The notes below the pieces were generated by a model, which ran no database searches, was not told where the DNA came from, and saw nothing but the letters and a program-made list of their open reading frames with translations. Positions 60,647 through 64,000 of a stretch of DNA of 64,000 nt are shown here, piece after piece (the stretch's first letter is position 1; each line of letters starts with the position of its first letter). A program made the translations under genes and the position numbers. This stretch comes from Gaertneriomyces semiglobifer (taxonomy: Eukaryota > Chytridiomycota > Chytridiomycetes > Spizellomycetales > Spizellomycetaceae): positions 186,001-250,000 of the forward strand of contig JAHLKF010000010.1 of the NCBI GenBank assembly GCA_025558075.1, read 5' to 3'.

Positions 60647-61186
60647 ATGGTATGTTTCCTGTTTTCTTTCTAGTTCAAGGGTCTGCTAGTGTCCCAGGAT
60701 GTGGAGGGTTTGTGCTTGAATCAACGGAGCGAGGAAATAGCAGTTTTGACTCCAACACGACGAAACGGCTATAAATGTTATATGTTACTGCTTCGAAATT
60801 ATTAGCGGGAGCTTGGCCGAAACAGCGTGGCGGAGGCAGAAGGCAGTGCGGGTTTATCCAAGCAGTGGAGCTTATACATTCCAATTTCTCCTTTCTGTGC
60901 GAAGCCTAAGCAAATCACAGAGATCAAGGACTTCCTTAAGGTTGCGCGCCGCAAGGACGCAAAGTCCATCAAGATCAAGAAGAACGGTTCCGAGACGAAG
61001 TTCAAGGTCCGCTGCTCAAAGTACCTTTACACTCTTGTTGTTGCTGATGCGGACAAGGCTGAGAAGCTAAAGCAGAGCTTGCCCCCAAGTATGTCACTCT
61101 TTTGCTTTAAAACAACTCATGCGCGCATTCATTTCTCACGACAATGACTCTCTTTTTTTGCAGCACCTGAGGCGAAGGAGATCTAA
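60647..61186 (+). CDS. RPL38: ribosomal protein eL38
   Basis: Small protein of the 60S subunit. Exon 1 is only the ATG at 60647-60649, followed by a long intron 60650-60904; exon 2 60905-61088 starts [24 protein letters not shown] and continues [20 protein letters not shown], all typical of eL38; exon 3 61164-61186 adds TPEAKEI and the stop. The spliced protein is ~70 residues, normal for eL38. An intron directly after the start ATG is a common layout for ribosomal protein genes in fungi. The 255-bp intron is four times the local norm and has a snoRNA-like fold. Confidence 0.93.
60739..60881 (+). ncRNA. candidate H/ACA snoRNA in RPL38 intron 1
   Basis: Seen by eye: a 5' hairpin closed by AGCAGT (60739-60744) with ACTGCT (60787-60792), with an inner AACA/TGTT pairing leaving two unpaired pocket sides; an H-box-like AAATTA (ANANNA) at 60796-60801; a 3' hairpin with GCTTGG (60811-60816) pairing CCAAGC (60858-60863) and a weak basal stem TTAGC/GCTTA; and ACA at 60876-60878, exactly three bases before the proposed end. 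Total 143 nt, the usual H/ACA size. The pocket-to-H-box distance of ~16 fits; the 3' one is slightly short (12). Hosting in a ribosomal protein intron is typical. No target was tested; chance folding is possible. Confidence 0.35.
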
Positions 61187-62454
61187 ACTTGACCACCGGC
61201 GTTTTTGTATATACGACATATGTATGGAGCAATGTGAGCTTCGGCACTTTAATAGATCTGGGGAGTCTGCGACCAATTGTTGTGACTATTTCTTGGCACT
61301 GCGTGAAGTGACGAATATCTGCCACATTTGACCGTTGGGCTGGGGATCGCCAATTGGGTTTTGTGGCAGTGGGAGACTCTATGTGCGTCAAGTGTGGACA
61401 TCGAAGAATAAGCTTTGAGGCCAAAGCTCTGAGAAAATCAAGATACCTCCATAGGCCGTCACCGGGCACGCGCTGTGTGATTTGTTTCCCGGCGTTGTCG
61501 GCGTTGTGCGTCCTGACCAGCCGGTGTGCAACGCGAGGAATTCCTTTATGGACGCGTTATTATATTGGAGGTCAGCTGGTGATGCGCTACGTTCCTACGA
61601 CTGGAAAGGAGGTGTTGAGTTTGGGTGGCAGAAGTCTTTCTGGTGTTGGAGGCCTGATATTGATCGACCAACGAGGGTCACTGGCATCGACGATCCAGAT
61701 AACGGCGGTCAATTGTTGCTCCAGTGAACATTGTAATGGCTGATATCACTCTTGATGATGCGGTACACCCATCATGGCGTTCACCTTCATGCTCAGTTCA
61801 TTCACAATTGGGGAGGCCTCGTGAGCCGAATGGATCACGCTCCCACACTCAGACCCATCGTGCCCTGTATCCTTTGTCCAATACTGATGGTTAATGTGTG
61901 AAACATGCGCGCGAGTTTAAATTGACACCGCGCTAGTGAGAAAATGCGGCATCTATGGCTCGACAATCCCTCAAGCACGCACTTACTTTACGGACAATGT
62001 AATGTTTGTGGTTGAGGTTCCGTTCGTACCCCGGCGCGGGTTGCGTCAATTGTACTGCATGGAAGGATTCAAACCCATTCCTATTTGTATTGAAAGAGTG
62101 CTTGAAAATTGTCGATCTCCGAACTTGCAGATATACCCGATTCAGCCTGGGGTTGATCACAACCACCAGTGGGATCCTTGGTTATCCCTCGTTGTGCCGG
62201 GCCATTGGCGTCCTCCTAACACCGTAAAAATGGTCGTGAAGCTGATGCATCTCCCTCTCGCCATCAAAATCGGATTGTTTATTTTTCCCAAAAAAAAAGG
62301 TCTTCCTATATAAAAGATCCCTGCATGCGGGCGATTTGCTGAATAATGCCTTTCTCACTCCATCTGCCAACCACACCCCGTCTGGCTACCCATCCACTGA
62401 TAATCCGACTATGCGCCTAACGAATGGCTGTCCAGCTCTCTCGGTCTAGCATCT
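61187..62454. other. long convergent intergenic region
   Basis: About 1.27 kb between the RPL38 end (+) and the Ser-rich protein gene end (-). Frames at 61354-61743 and 61936-62313 start at TTG and GTG, have no domain and are not supported. Unusually long for a convergent gap in this window. Confidence 0.4.
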
Positions 62455-62982
62455 TTAAACGAGTGAGGGCGCGCTCATTGTCCTCTTTCCCCTCGAGATC
62501 CTTCGCTGACCCGTGGGTACGGGGGGTTTATGAATGTCAAGCCGATGAGGAACGGTGGGAATGACGTCTACGAGTAAAGATGCGGGAATGCGTCGTTCGG
62601 GAATTATGAATGTATCTGCTGCGGCCTCGTCACTCGACGTGTCGGTGATATCTTGCTGTTGTTGTTTGGGCGCGTCATCTTCAGTGGTGGTGGGGAGGAT
62701 GGTGAAGGAAGTATACTTGTGTTTCAGTTTGTGGGATGCGGAGGAGGGAGATTTGAGGGAGGAAGCGCTTTGGGTTTTGTGGAGACGGAGTGTGGATCTA
62801 GACTTTGATGACGAGATAGGCGTGGTGGGTGAGAGAAGGGAGGATTGGCTGTTTTGTTTTTGTTTAAAGAGGGAGACAAGTTCTGAGACGGGAATGAGCT
62901 TTGGATGTGGTTTTACGTGATCTGCAATGGTGAGATTTTCTGGCAAGCTTGCACGCGACGGGTCGACATCGACAGTAGGCAT
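62455..62982 (-). CDS. small Ser/Thr/Lys-rich protein, unknown
   Basis: Single exon, ATG at 62982 (MPTVDVDPSRASLPENLT), 175 residues, disordered. A possible short helix PVSELVSLFKQKQ is followed by Ser/Lys-rich KSRSTLRLHKTQSASSLKSPSSAS and an acidic segment around a QQQQ run. It ends in RRISRGKRTMSAPSLV. RRxS and SxxS sites suggest phosphorylation. No family recognised; the codon pattern and a clean ATG next to a CT-rich leader support expression. Confidence 0.6.
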   Translation of the reverse strand: MPTVDVDPSRASLPENLTIADHVKPHPKLIPVSELVSLFKQKQNSQSSLLSPTTPISSSKSRSTLRLHKTQSASSLKSPSSASHKLKHKYTSFTILPTTTEDDAPKQQQQDITDTSSDEAAADTFIIPERRIPASLLVDVIPTVPHRLDIHKPPVPTGQRRISRGKRTMSAPSLV

Positions 62983-63021
62983 CTTTTGTTCGTTACACCG
63001 ACGTAGTTGTGAGAGCGAGAA

Positions 63022-63052
<31 letters not shown>

Positions 63053-63642
63053 GAGTTTACTCTTTTAAAAGGATGCTACATTGTGGGTGTTTTTGTTCAA
63101 TACAATACATGTTGGGGTTGGGGGGTAAGGGGGTGTGCTCGCTCCTCAGACGTCAGAGGACCTGTTTAATAGCCTTTTTGGCAGCAGGAGAAACATCCGG
63201 CTTGTATGTTGTTTGTGGCACTTTCTACCATGTCATATAATGTGCAGCTATACTTAGCACTATATACCTGTCCTCTATCGTTTGCTTCACCCTTTCGAGA
63301 CCAAGAGAAACGCCCCTCTTGCATCTCAACGCGAATGGAATCGATTACGTACTCTGATTACCAAACGAACTTACCATATCCGCTTACGCGAGCCGCGTCC
63401 CGCATCTCGTCCGTCCGGACAAAACAGTCGCGCGCGTTGAGGAACACTTCATCACAGCTGCTGCACACTGCACGGCCGAGCGATGCCGATCATCACTGCT
63501 AACACAGCACCGGAATTCTTTTTCTTAGTGTAGGGTAGTGTAAGTTGACGTACTATATATATTGGATCAATTTGGATCGGCCGCTGGGTTCGTCTTTTGT
63601 TGATATCCGTGAGTCGAGCATCGAGGATCTGAAGTCAAAAAA
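62983..63642. other. divergent intergenic region
   Basis: Promoters of the Ser-rich protein (-) and the partial gene at the right edge (+). Includes the GA tract at 63011-63055 and a TATATATATT run at about 63554, ~90 bp before the partial gene's ATG. Confidence 0.45.
63011..63055. repeat. GA/CT microsatellite
   Basis: About 45 bp of GA repeats with a few interruptions. On the minus strand it is a CT tract ~30-70 bp upstream of the Ser-rich gene's ATG, so it probably lies in its 5' leader or core promoter. Confidence 0.9.
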
Positions 63643-64000
63643 ATGGACACCTCAGAGGCAAATAGCAATGTAATGCCGGCAGCTGCCTGCTAGAAACATT
63701 TTCTCAAAATTAGGAACTCATGGGTTTCTTTGCAGGCTGCCTCCAAGCCAACTGGTGCGCCTGCGGGGTTCACACCTGGAAGACTGAAACAACCAACGAG
63801 AATAGCCCTCGGCAAGCCGTTATCGTTCGATCCCACCAACATTGGCGGTCTTGTGAAGGCAGCTCCACAAGACACCGAACCAGCTAGACCAGAGCTTCCT
63901 GAGAATAAGCAGATCGAGCTACAGGTTGGCATCATGTCATGGACCTATTAGTCGGAGGCCCGAGCTCTAATTGAATCTCTTCCCTACATTTGCTTCGATT
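63643..64000 (+). CDS. partial gene at right edge, function unknown
   Basis: Exon 1 63643-63669 (MDTSEANSN), intron 63670-63735 (66 bp, acceptor CTTTGCAG), then exon 2 AASKPTGAPAGFTPGRLKQPTRIALGKPLSFDPTNIGGL and on. The frame meets a TAG at 63949-63951, but directly after it, in the same frame, SEARALIESLPYICFD continues to the window end and looks coded; an intron ending in CCTATTAG would skip the stop (donor at 63853 or 63925, undecided). ALIESLPYI resembles the start of N-acetylglutamate kinase domains (ALIEALPYI), which normally continue with a GKTxVIKYGG motif that lies outside the window. Not enough to name it. Confidence 0.5.

Noticed and set aside
1..64000. tRNA genes, CRISPR arrays, complete transposons
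   Set aside because: I looked for B-box-like motifs with matching A-boxes, regular spaced repeats and terminal repeats and found none that hold up; a tRNAscan run would be needed to exclude tRNAs.

Overview
The window is nuclear DNA of a fungus, most likely a flagellated (zoosporic, chytrid-like) one. Genes are closely packed on both strands and split by short GT-AG introns (mostly 41-70 bp) with fungal-type branch sites. Several products are typically fungal: the Yhm2-type citrate carrier, an Mrc1/claspin, Rlp24, a type II PI4-kinase and a metacaspase with a Q/G/Y-rich head. A centrin-like EF-hand protein and a WDR87/97-like WD40-HEAT protein point to a cilium, which only zoosporic fungi keep. 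The exact taxon cannot be read from the sequence. Start codons were checked; several long reading frames begin at TTG or GTG, and there I moved the start to the first plausible ATG or marked it unresolved.

Layout. 1-1.4 kb: no intact gene. 1.4-9.2 kb: an unknown basic protein rich in RPxSARP-like repeats (+), then NAD kinase and the claspin/Mrc1 replication-checkpoint mediator (both -). 9.6-15.5 kb: a VAT1-like quinone reductase, a metacaspase and a large E2 ubiquitin-conjugating fusion protein (all -). 16-21.7 kb: a 1053-residue zinc-knuckle/poly-Ser/WD40 protein (+), an unknown protein (-) and an orphan protein with seven predicted membrane segments (+). 22-23.2 kb: the mitochondrial carrier Yhm2 (-).

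23.8-38 kb is the most distinctive block. Four genes alternate in strand: centrin-like (-), a ~1,750-residue low-complexity protein (+), an LRR protein (-) and a WDR87/97-like WD40-HEAT protein (+). Two divergent promoters of ~180 and ~225 bp and one ~40-bp convergent junction link them. This looks like a flagellum/basal-body gene cluster.

39-53 kb holds two C2H2 zinc-finger regulators, a small Myb-like protein, PI4-kinase type II, the ribosome-assembly factor Rlp24, an unknown coiled-coil protein, an ACC-synthase-like aminotransferase and NADP-isocitrate dehydrogenase with a mitochondrial leader. 53-64 kb holds a DUF229 sulfatase-fold ectoenzyme, an aquaglyceroporin, a Baeyer-Villiger-type flavin monooxygenase, RPL38 (whose long first intron can fold as an H/ACA snoRNA), a small Ser-rich protein and the start of a gene cut by the window edge. 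NAD kinase, the NADP-IDH, the quinone reductase and the flavin monooxygenase all make or use NADP(H), but they are not arranged as a pathway cluster.
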